Source: Fremontodendron californicum (taxonomy: Eukaryota > Streptophyta > Magnoliopsida > Malvales > Malvaceae). Taken from it: a DNA stretch of 64,000 nt. The stretch covers positions 1,369,001 to 1,433,000 of the forward strand of contig JAULJL010000010.1 of the NCBI GenBank assembly GCA_030761205.1, written 5' to 3'. The translations under genes and the position numbers were made by a program. Numbering within the stretch: position 1 is the stretch's first letter; every line of letters starts with the position of its first letter. Under the pieces are notes generated by a model. The model was not told the DNA's origin and did no database searches. It worked only from the letters and a program-made list of their open reading frames with translations. Below are positions 12,882-22,070 of the stretch, piece by piece.

Positions 12882-15800
12882 ATGAGCCAAACGGTTATTA
12901 GCCATGAGACATGATTTTTAAAGGAATCATTTGTTAAGAGAAATGTCTGGTAACAATCGAACTTTACCAACAGTTTCATTAACAAGTCAACAAATTTTGA
13001 CAATTCAGTAATCAAAAACAACAAAAGGGAAAACCCTTTTAGCCTCAGTATGTAAAATACAAAGTTTCATGCATGAACATTAATATACCAAACAGTATAA
13101 ATATATAATTAATAACATTCAACAATATAGGCTTATGAAATAATATACACAATATGTATATATATATATATATAACCCATTGTCAACACTACATGACAAA
13201 CAATAACGAAATATATTATTAAAACAAATATATAAAAAATATATATATATTTCTAAATAATATATATCCAAAAGCAGTAGCAATATATATAACAAATATA
13301 TATATATACACACACGTACACTTCATATAGTTCACTACAAATATATATATAAATATTCTTTCAAAACAAATCTTATGAATGACGTTTGCAACAAGATACA
13401 GTAGCAATTAAAAAAAAATATGTTATAAAAATATTTTATAAAAAATATACAGTCAGTAAACTTTTATATTCTGCTACAAAATATAAAAGCAAGAACGTAT
13501 ATATAAAAAAAAATATATATATATATATATATGTAAGTTCAACAACAGTAATCAATGTATTACTAAACAAAAAAATATATATAACTATATATAAAAGGCA
13601 TGTTTTCATGAAAAGCTGACAACCAGTTTTTTCCTCTTGGGTACATGTCTCTTGGTGAAAGAGACATTTCCATTGAGAAAAAAAAAAAATTAACTCTACG
13701 GGTAAAACCATAAACAATCGATAAGTGCCATTAGTAGCATCTGATGACAATTGTGTTAAAAGCATTGTTTCATTTTAACCGAAAAATGAATCAAGAGGGC
13801 CATAAACAGTACACTAAAATATATCAGTGCATATATAAACAATATATATATATATATCATATGAACAATAACATATACATTGATCTACAGTATATAACAA
13901 ATATTAGAAAACAAACAAGTAAAAAACGTCTTAAGAATGTTGGAAAATATTTGCTATATACTACTTATAAACAGAATATAAATATAAGAACAGTAATATA
14001 AAATCGAATATAAAGACACTTACAGGAATTGATTTGAAAAAATCAATATCGAGTCAAGGTTGGACCTCTAACCTTAAGACGTTTTTTGCCTGTCTAAGGT
14101 GCTTATAGTATGGATGCAAATCGTCTCCCAGGTTTCCTCGATATACGTTGCAAATGAGAGCACACTCGGATGCAACACGGCGAACAGAAGAATGCTGAAG
14201 TCTCTCTCTCAGAAGACAGGAATATTTTGGTGAATTAGTTTTTAAGTGAATAACATAAACACAGGCACTACAAACAAATTGCCATATACTGACGGTTATC
14301 TATACCGACGGTCGAAATCCGTCGGTAAAAAGTATCTATTCCGACGGATTTTTTTAACCGTCAGAATATACATAACATATACCGACGCCCCACTAGTCCG
14401 TTGCTATAGGTATACCTATACCGACGGTCAATGAAAAACCGTTGGTATATACTACAAACAAATGGTAAAATACTGACACTCATCTATACCGACGGTCGCG
14501 ATCCGTTGGTAAAAAATTTCTATTCCGACGGATTCTTTTAACCGTCAGAATATACATAACATATACCGACGCCCAAATTATCCGTTGCTATAGGTATACC
14601 TATACCGACGGTCAGTAGAAAACCGTTGGTATATACACCACAAGCAAATTTAGGGTTTATACTGACACTCATATATACCGACGGTCCGTTCCGTTGGTAA
14701 AAAGTGTCTATTCCGACGGATTTTTGTCACCGTCAGAATATATGGACCATATACCGACGCACAAAATCTCCGTTGCTATAGATATATCTATACTGACGGT
14801 TAATGAAAAACTGTTGGTATAGGGGTATCTTTTACCGACGGTTTTTTCTATTTTTTTCCGTCAGTAAAAGTCCATTTTATTTGGGCACAATATCCTTTCA
14901 TTTTCGCACTAAAAAATCCATTTCATTTGTGCCTTAGACTGATTTTTTTTTTTTAAACCCTAGGGCATTTTAAACGGACTGATTGTTTTTTACTTTGCTT
15001 CTATCGACATTTGACTTTACTTCTCTTCTTGCTTTAGCCTCCATCCAGACGCAGGCTTAGGGCAAATCCTTGGTTGTCTTGCTGCACTCTCACCCCTCAT
15101 CTGGGTTTTCTTCAAAACAGCTCAAAAAGCTTCCCCAGTTCAGATTCTCCAAGAAATCAAAAACTACCCATTTGGAATCGGACTCTTGTGTTGGATTGTG
15201 GCAGAGGCAGGTTGGGTTTTGGAAGTCGGACACCGTGCTTGATCAGCGTGGTTAGTATTTCAAGTATATGTTAAGTTGGTTTAATATTCTAGCTTATTGG
15301 CAGTTCCTTCGATTTTATTTTCTATATTTGTATTTATATCTTTGGCTGAAGTAGTTGTAATTGGAAATTGAACTATGTTCTGTTTAAAGTGGAAGTGGGT
15401 TCTTTTCAAGAATTTCATCTCACATGGAACCAAAATCAGTCAAAGTTTCATTTCTATGCATATTAAGTGCACCAAAATGCAATTAACCTGGAAATTTCGA
15501 AGTATCTTCAATCTAGGAAAAGCAGGCTTTATGATTTTCTTTTGGTTGGATTTTAGAAGTTCTACGTATGAGTAAATTAACAAAAGCTTGTCCCCTTCAA
15601 ATTTTGAAGCATTTAGTGAATTGGAAAAAAATTTAAGTTAAAGAGATAAGAAAGCATGGAATTATGGAGCTTCATGCAAATTACATGAGAAATCCGTGCT
15701 TTGGAATGACCTGTAATTCTTTTTGCTTCTAATGCTTGAGAATTGTGATATTGGCCGCTCTTTCTTTGTTCATCAATAGCTTGGAACTTAATTATTCCCT

Positions 15801-18800
15801 GTTGGAATGTTTGTTAACGTTCTTGTGATGACTTGGTTTTGGTGAACTTCAGTATTATACCTATTATTTTGCTTCTTTACAACGAGATGAAATTTTTGGC
15901 AAATAAATTCAAACTGATGGATTTGGAAATTTTAGGAGAGAAGATACAATGCGCTAGCTGGATATTTGAATCATAAGGTAGATTTATTTCAATAGTTGTT
16001 AATGCTGATCATAAGTAGCATTTACCAACTTAAATGGATGTTGGACCTGGGGGTGGGGAGTTTACTTTATAATTGACTGTTAACTTGCTCTGAAATTTAG
16101 GGGTAATCCATTTTCTTCACAAGGCTCTTTTAGACAATATATAAGCAGCCTTTTTGGGAGAAAAATTGTGGACCCTGACTTTGCCTCTTTGAATGTATTC
16201 AATTTCTATGAAATAATGTATGCAACTTTGTTTATATTTGTCTACATCTGTGCTCAGTTTGCTATGTTGTTCACCATTATTTCCTATCACTTTGACTGAA
16301 ATTTGATCTCTTTAGAAATCCACGTTTTTCTATTGAGAATATTATCTTATGACTTCGGATTGCAGGCTGGATAGAGTGGGATGGTGAAAGGTTTGAGTTT
16401 CAAGATGCCCCTTCGTATTCAGAAAAGAATTGGGGTGGAGCCTTCCCTAGAAAATGGTTTTGGGTAAATCTTCATTCCTTCACATCTCCTTGAATGCTTA
16501 GCTAACTATTGATCATGTCGTCCCAATACACTTTTGGTTGTGTTAGGTTTTCCACTGAATCAAGCTTAACCATTCCCTTTTAACCATGGTGATTTCATCA
16601 TTGACATATTACTACAGGCTCAATGTAATGTCTTTGAAGGTGCAAGTGGAGAAGTTGCTCTGACTGCTGCTGGTGGATTAAGGCAACTGCCTGGCCTGAC
16701 TGAGACCTTTGAAAATGCTGCATTGGTACTTCAGTTTTAGCAATTTTTATATCTGCTTTGCTTCTCTTGATTCTGTTAATGATTCTTGTAGCATGAAAAG
16801 AAGTTTGTTGGATAGAAAATAAGATATCAGCGATAAAATAGAGGGAAAATGAGGAGAAAGGGGGAAATGTTCATAATGGTTTCTTTTTACCGTAAAGCAA
16901 GTCCTAGTTTAATTTTGCCATTTTGTCAAGTTTCCTTACTATGAAATCTGCTTCTGATTTTTTTATGTGAAGAGGAATCTTGGACATCTATCATTAGGAT
17001 GTGCCCATTGTTTGATTTATCAATATGAGTTTATCAGCGGGTATGCTCTAGTTTTTTTAATGTCCCAGAGGACTGGTTCTCAAGTGTTATTATTGTTGTT
17101 TTTTTATCATGTGTCAAGAGAAAGAGTTAAAACCACATCCTCCTTTACATGTTCTACTTGTCATGTATGGTGGTATCCTTAAAAGTTTTAAGAATTGAAA
17201 CTGGATATTGTCACGTCATATATGATATATGCCTTGTAATCAGAGCAAACTGTATTTTTTGTTTTAAACTAGTAGTTAGTTTTCTATAGCTTGATGTATA
17301 AATTAATCTTTTATGCTTGTGCAGATCGGAGTGCACTATGATGGAATTTTCTATGAATTTGTGCCATGGAATGGTGTTTTATCTTGGGAAATTGCTCAAT
17401 GGGGTTACTGGTACATTGCTGCGGAGAATGAGACACATATGGTAATTTTACGTCTCTTGGTGATGTTATCTTCCCTTCATTGTGCTAGTGTCCAGAGTTT
17501 TCATACCCGAAATCTAAATTTTGCAAATATAATATCTATGGACATGTGGACCTGGTAGATTAAAACTTAAAAGTTGATTATGCTAGGTGGTCTGAATGAT
17601 TGTAAAGTTTCTTTCCAGTTTAACAGTATTTATTGGTGAGCTCTTATTGGTTCCTATTTATGAGCAGGTTGAGTTAGAGGCAACAACAAATGATTCGGGT
17701 ACAACATTGCGTGCTCCAACAACAGAGGCTGGCCTTGCTCCAGCTTGTAAGGACACTTGTTTTGGTGATCTAAGGTTGAAGATCTGGGAAAAGAAATATG
17801 GTGGCACTAAGGGGAAGGTTTGTTATTGTTACCTTCCTGACAGTTATGAACTTATTTTTCATCAATTTAGGGCTAGGAAAAACTATCTGCATCAGTTCTT
17901 GCTGCACATTGGTTAATATTTGTCAATTTTATGCAGATGTTGCTCGATAGGAATATTCATGAGATTTGGATTGCTTATTTCACTGTATTATGACTTTAGC
18001 TTAAGCTTGTAAAAGTTATATAATTAAGACAATTTATTTGTAATTTTATTTTTAATATTATGAAATATTTTGTACTTTCTTATAATGTTTTTGTACTTTC
18101 TTATAATGGATTTTTTATCTTGGATTAAATTATAAATATATCAATATTAGTAATTGAAAATATGAAAAAAAATTTATTTTTACTGACCTCTCTACAGACA
18201 GTTCATATAACAACAAAAAATGTATAGTATACTGATCGAGTAAACCGTCAGTTAATTTACGACAAACGGTCGCTATAGGTTAATTGTATATTTTACATTT
18301 TAATCTACACCGACGGACACAAAAAAAAACCGTCGGTATACGTATATCAATGGTATCTATACCGACGGAAACAGAATCCGTCGGTATAAATACGGTAGCC
18401 ATCGGTATAGATGCGATATCTATACCTACGGCTACAGAATCCGTCGGTATAGATACGATATCTATACCTACGGCTACAACAGCCGTCGGTATAGATGCGA
18501 TATCTATACCGACGGATACAAAATCCGTCGGTATAGGTAAGGTGTAAAAGGGGCTACCCCACATAGGCTATACCGACGGTAGTAACATTAGTGACGCATA
18601 AAACCGTCGGTATAGGCTATACATCCTATTCCGACGGTCACCTTTTCCGTCGGTATAGGTCTATACCGACGAGGGTTTTACCGTCGCTTAATTTTTTGTC
18701 GGAATAGTCATTTTGACCGTCGGTATAGGGTTTTAGAACTTTTAGCGACGGATTTTTAAGATTTACTGACGCTTTTTGGACCGTCACTATATGGCAATTT

Positions 18801-20745
18801 GTTTGTAGTGAGGAAGTCTGTATTTATAGGAGCCAAAGAACCTGTTCGGAAAAGACACATCAATTGGATGGACCTGTTTGATCAGAACAGACACATCCTT
18901 TGGGATAAAATTGGTCCGAACAGACATGTAATGATCAGACTTCTTCCTCTTCAAGTGGGTACCTTTGAGATTAATTTTCATTCAAACATGATATCTATTG
19001 TGTACCTTAATTATACACCGTATATCTAATTACGACAACCTACGTATCGGAATACGTATTTCGTATATATACACTCAAAATAAAACATTGATATCCAACA
19101 TTTACATGTATATATAGAAACACAGTAGGAACCCCTTTCTCTTTGATCAGCTATTTAAACCCCAAATGTGAGTAAAAATACTTAAAACATTAGCAGCATT
19201 TTAGACTTTTCCCCCCAAAAACATTAACAGAAGAGAAAAATCCATCCAAAAAGAGAAGAATAAAATAACTTTTTAATGTGGAAGTTTTTCTTCTCTTCCA
19301 TTTTTTTATTTATATTTAGTTTAATATTGTTGTTGAAAAAAGTTTAAATTGAAAAACCCTTGAGTCGAAAAAAATGTGATGGAAAAAATGTAGTTTAAGA
19401 ATTTTAAATATTTACTATTGATGTAAAAAAAGCGCTATGATGAAATGAAATGTCCAAAAAATATACATAAAATAATAGAGTAATAAAATCATTTTATCTT
19501 CAAAAAAAATATGATTAAATCACAAAAGTTACAAAATTTTACCTTCTTGGTTTGAGTTTTCAAATAATGATTTTAACAACAAAAGTCTTTTTTTTTACAT
19601 ATTTAACATTTTATTGCAATAAAATGTAGCTTTTAACTTTAAAAATCGTGAGAACAGCAATAATAATGGCAGCCTAAGTGGAGGATGTTGGGGCTGAGGG
19701 TGGAGTTGAGGATTTCTAGGTTTACCAAAATGATGAAAACTTTCTTACTGGAAATTAAGGAGTTGTGAGGATGACCTTATATTGTTTGAGAAAGTATATA
19801 AGACCATTTGAACCTAAAAATCTAAAATATTTTATAATAAATTAAACTTAACTTTGGCAAAAATAATCCTTCCAATTAGAACCCTATCCTTTTTTTTTTG
19901 TTCACCTTAAAACTAGAAGAAAAATGAAGAATATAAATATGAAAGAAACAAAAACCCAAAAGATATCCCTTTTGGTAAAAAAAAAAGGTCCAATAATTTA
20001 ATCAAACCTTTCTCTCACGTACAGCCACCAAGGAAGAATCCATCTTAGCCTCAAGAGCTTGCAGTTCCTTAATGTTAAGATCATCCAAATCTCCACCCAT
20101 CCTCTGCCTGCTAAAACCATTCCCTAATCAAAGAACTTTTATTGCCAAATAACCCTAGGTTTATGGTATATATCAAAGCACTACAAATTAATTATTATTC
20201 TTTACCTGATCTCTCTTCTGACCTTCTTGTTTATCTCCTTCAACCTTCTGTAATTTTCTTGCATTTTCTGCCAAATTAAAACATAAAAAAGCATATATAC
20301 AACTAAAATCTACAAAAACAAAATAAAAATTCCCACAAAGCTTAAACATTAAAGAGAGAGAGAGAGAGACTAATTGTAACCTCATAGTGGGAATTCCAGA
20401 GATCAGTCCCTGATGTCTTTTGATATAGATCAAAAAACGCTTTAGTCCTAATTTAAAACAACAAAAAACCAAAACCATATCATTTCTTTCATGCATATAT
20501 ATATATATATATATATTAATGGAGATCAGAAAAGGGGAATGAAGGGAGAGATGGTACGAGATATTAGGGCTGATGAACTCGTGGAATTTTCCAGAGCTGG
20601 AGGACATGATGAGGGAAACCCTAGCATCACATAGAACAGTAAGCTCTTGGGCTTTCTTGAAAAGACCATTTCTTCGCTTGGAATAGGTCACCTGCCTGTT
20701 AGTACCGTTCTCAATCTTCTTGATCTCGATCTTGCCACGACCCAT
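7273..20745 (-). CDS. TM6: TM6/APETALA3-like B-class MADS-box protein, C-terminally truncated
   Basis: Seven exons on the minus strand: 20745-20558 (188 bp), 20447-20381 (67), 20267-20206 (62), 20107-20008 (100), 7644-7603 (42), 7476-7432 (45) and 7326-7273. The first six lengths are the canonical AP3-clade pattern, every border is GT..AG and the frame stays open, giving 185 residues. The MADS domain (MGRGKIEIKKIEN..., residues 1-60) is followed by the I region and a K-box (RQRMGGDLDDLNIKEL, YHVIKTQTDKHKKK, VRNLEERHANLVLDL). Proteins of this clade specify petals and stamens as heterodimers with PISTILLATA. The MGRGKIEIK start favours TM6 over euAP3. Two oddities: intron 4 is 12.4 kb because of the Copia/CACTA insertion at 7711-19100, and exon 7 hits TAA right after NEGYY, about 40 residues short of usual AP3/TM6 proteins, so the C-terminal motif is absent. 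It may be expressed, weakened or dead; the sequence cannot tell. Confidence 0.9.
7711..8325 (-). repeat. 3' LTR of the TM6-intron Copia-like element
   Basis: 615 bp, TGTTGG...CCAACA. It differs from the other LTR at six sites that I can count by eye: two near 7852-7869, one near 7875, one near 8067, one near 8166 and one near 8270. Open reading frames inside it (such as 8015-8206) recur in the other LTR and are not genes. Confidence 0.9.
8930..11820 (-). pseudogene. Decayed Copia gag-pro-int-RNaseH remnants
   Basis: Read on the minus strand. A gag (UBN2-type) piece lies at about 11820-11230, with an open stretch 11541-11332 (KELWESLERKYRTEDAS). A protease region lies at 10921-10550, where the catalytic Asp-Ser/Thr-Gly position reads YTGVT, so the active site is lost. 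GAG-pre-integrase and integrase pieces lie at 10482-9850 (including RSDKGGEYGS near 10170-10140). A terminal RNase H piece at about 9250-8930 includes IPIWPKPVPVIYIHCD and DNIADSLTKSF. Stops and frameshifts are frequent throughout. The stretch 9480-9830, where reverse transcriptase would be expected, shows nothing I recognise. Confidence 0.8.
11821..13937. repeat. AT-microsatellite array inside the Copia-like element
   Basis: About 2.1 kb between the gag remnant and the 5' LTR, filled with more than 20 (TA)n tracts of roughly 10-30 bp, separated by short spacers that often end in ACAA. Examples are near 11839-11864, 12433-12456, 12779-12809, 12849-12876 and 13511-13532. Every open frame here (runs of I-Y-I-Y) is an artefact of TA repeats. 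It occupies the element's 5' leader. Confidence 0.85.
14266..14830. repeat. Left subterminal triplication of the CACTA element
   Basis: A unit of about 184 bp occurs three times, starting near 14267, 14451 and 14635. Each copy begins with a version of the terminal sequence (CTACAAACAAAT, ACTACAAACAAATGG, CCACAAGCAAATT) and then carries the same order of CCGACGG motifs. Only the outermost copy has the full terminus. Confidence 0.8.
16366..17993 (+). pseudogene. VTE1: Captured tocopherol cyclase (VTE1) gene fragment
   Basis: Five exons with canonical borders: 16366-16463, 16618-16725, 17325-17441, 17668-17817 and 17937-17993. The first four are open and in one frame. They encode the C-terminal half of tocopherol cyclase, the plastid enzyme that closes the chromanol ring of vitamin E: EFQDAPSYSEKNWGGAF, QCNVFEGASGEVALTAAGG, YEFVPWNGV and LRAPTTEAGLAPACKDTC are visible. 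The last exon keeps only MLLD before running into unrelated sequence and a stop, so the final C-terminal part is missing. The N-terminal half is absent or unrecognisable. Retained introns show capture at the DNA level, not through a processed transcript. It could give a chimeric RNA or siRNAs against the true VTE1; a working enzyme is unlikely. Confidence 0.9.
18220..18810. repeat. Right subterminal repeat array of the CACTA element
   Basis: Alternating direct and inverted CCGACGG/CCGTCGG motifs, roughly every 20-40 bp, forming many short hairpins, ending in the terminal inverted repeat. Such motifs are the expected transposase-binding sites. The regularity creates spurious open frames on both strands (18280-18564, V-G-I-D repeats). 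Confidence 0.8.
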
Positions 20746-21417
20746 ATTCTTCTTTTTTCCTGTGAAACTCTTAAAAAAAAAAAAAAAAAAAGTAGTAAGA
20801 AAATAATCAGATAAAAGAGCTAGGGCAGCAGCTAGCTAGGCTAAGGGCTTTGTACAAATAGGCTTAGCTTCAACTTCAAGAGATTGATAAAGAGAAAAGG
20901 AGGAAAAGAGTGCAATCTATATCGGGAAAGAGGGGATGAAAAGTGTATTGTTTTGTAACTACAAATGGACGTTTGTTGAAATAAGTGAAACACTGATCGA
21001 AAGAACAAAAAGGCATCTTGAGGCTAGGCCGGCAACACTAACATTGGCTGATAACGTGTGAGATTATTTGGGGGGTTTTATTTTTTTTAATTTTTATTTT
21101 CGTTTTTGCTTTGATTATGACAAAGAGGACATGAATGTATACGACAGTCTGACAGAGCTCCTTTTCCTTAAACCTCTTTATCGGGAGAGTTAAGTAGGAT
21201 TCAATTTAGTAGTAAGCTGTCGTGGATGATGTGCTCGGTTCAACTTCAACACCATCCCATATGATCATATCATATCAAATCAGTGTATTTAATTAACGGC
21301 TAATATGATGGTTAGACCATGAAGCTTTTTTTTTTTCTTCATTTTATTTAGAGTGACAAATATTTAATTATAAATAATAAATTTAATCCATCGTCAAATG
21401 ATATTGGAACTAACTAT

Positions 21418-22070
21418 TGTTGGATTAGGTTTTCAACTTATATATACAGTGAAGGTGAAATTGAATTGGTGTGATATGCATGTTCATGAATTATAAAAAT
21501 TTATGAACTCAATTTATGTTATTCATTAATTTGTTTATAAATGTACCATGTATATTCATGTATTCATGTTTAATGTTCATTCATGTATTAAGATCATTTA
21601 TTATGTTTAGGTTCCTAATGACCTATAAATAGGTGCTTTGTGATTATAAAAATCTCATTCAACTATTCACAAGACTCAACCATTTTTAAATTTTCTTTTT
21701 TTGTTGCTCTACTTTTGTAAGGTTATTGTCTTATCTATTCCTTCTACTCTAAAGCTTAGGACTCTGATTGTAGAGAGAAAATTAAGCCTATTCCTTAAGT
21801 TCGTAGATCTTGAAAAACTGTGCAATTCTTCAAGGTGGTGTTGTTGAAATCCTGAGAGGCAATTGCATTGAATCCGTGTGCATCAACTGACGGGTAATTT
21901 CGCCTTAAAAACAAAGGGTCCTTAACAACAATGTTAAGCACTTCTTTATACTTCAATTTTTTTTTTCTACAAGTAAATTCTCTAAAATTATGTTTGAACA
22001 TGCTATTTAATTATTGTAAGTAAATATTTTCAATAAAGATTTTACAAATTTACAAAATATATCTCTAACA
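21418..22070 (+). mobile_element. Solo LTR
   Basis: 653 bp starting TGTTGGATTAGG and ending CTCTAACA, flanked by a perfect 5-bp duplication ACTAT (21413-21417 and 22071-22075). A TATA box (CTATAAATAGG, about 21622-21633) sits where an LTR promoter should be, which sets the plus orientation. There is no internal region or partner LTR, so it arose by LTR-LTR recombination. It is unlike the three other LTR families here and lies about 0.7 kb upstream of the TM6 start. Confidence 0.85.

Larger units (their letters stand above)
14266..18810. mobile_element. Non-autonomous CACTA (En/Spm) transposon with a captured gene
   Basis: 4,545 bp, beginning CACTACAAACAAATTGCCA and ending with its inverse (TGGCAATTTGTTTGTAGTG). 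It is flanked by a 3-bp target duplication AGG (14263-14265 and 18811-18813), diagnostic of CACTA elements. Both ends are dense in a TACCGACGGT-type subterminal motif in both orientations. No transposase coding sequence is present. The centre (about 14,900-18,000) is non-repetitive and holds five exons of a tocopherol cyclase gene on the plus strand. A GC-richer block at 15,040-15,255 may be another captured exon or leader that I cannot identify. It is nested inside, and so younger than, the Copia-like element. Confidence 0.95.
7711..19100 (-). mobile_element. Copia-like LTR retrotransposon, non-autonomous, nested with CACTA
   Basis: Bounded by the 5-bp target duplication TTTAC (7706-7710 and 19101-19105), with TG...CA termini. 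The left LTR (7711-8325) is the 3' LTR, because the reverse complement of 8326-8336 is a purine-rich tract (TGTGGGGGAT) abutting it. The right LTR starts at 13938 and is split by the CACTA element. After removing the CACTA and one AGG copy, both LTRs are 615 bp and I count only six mismatches (about 99% identity), so insertion was recent. The interior is decayed: pieces of gag, protease, integrase and RNase H with many stops, and no recognisable reverse transcriptase. No tRNA-iMet primer-binding site (TGGTATCAGAGC) adjoins the 5' LTR. It must have been mobilised by proteins supplied from elsewhere. It is in the sense orientation relative to the TM6 gene. Confidence 0.92.
13938..19100 (-). repeat. 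5' LTR of the TM6-intron element, split by the CACTA insertion
   Basis: The LTR parts are 13938-14265 (328 bp, including one copy of the AGG target duplication) and 18814-19100 (287 bp), which sum to 615 bp, equal to the left LTR. The left LTR reads ...AACACAGGAAGTCTG... continuously where this one is interrupted, so the empty-site sequence for the CACTA insertion exists in the same window. Confidence 0.92.

Noticed and set aside
11893..13407. Several 60-105 residue frames rich in Ile and Tyr
   Set aside because: Products of translating (TA)n microsatellites within the Copia-like leader.
15070..15274. Possible N-terminal exon of VTE1 in the CACTA element
   Set aside because: GC-richer and transit-peptide-like, but I see no residues matching VTE1 and no clear junction to the later exons, so I did not include it in the captured gene.
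18280..18564. Open frames on both strands with repeating V-G-I-D/S-I-P-T units
   Set aside because: They follow the CACTA subterminal CCGACGG repeats exactly and occur on both strands; no start context or codon bias supports a protein.
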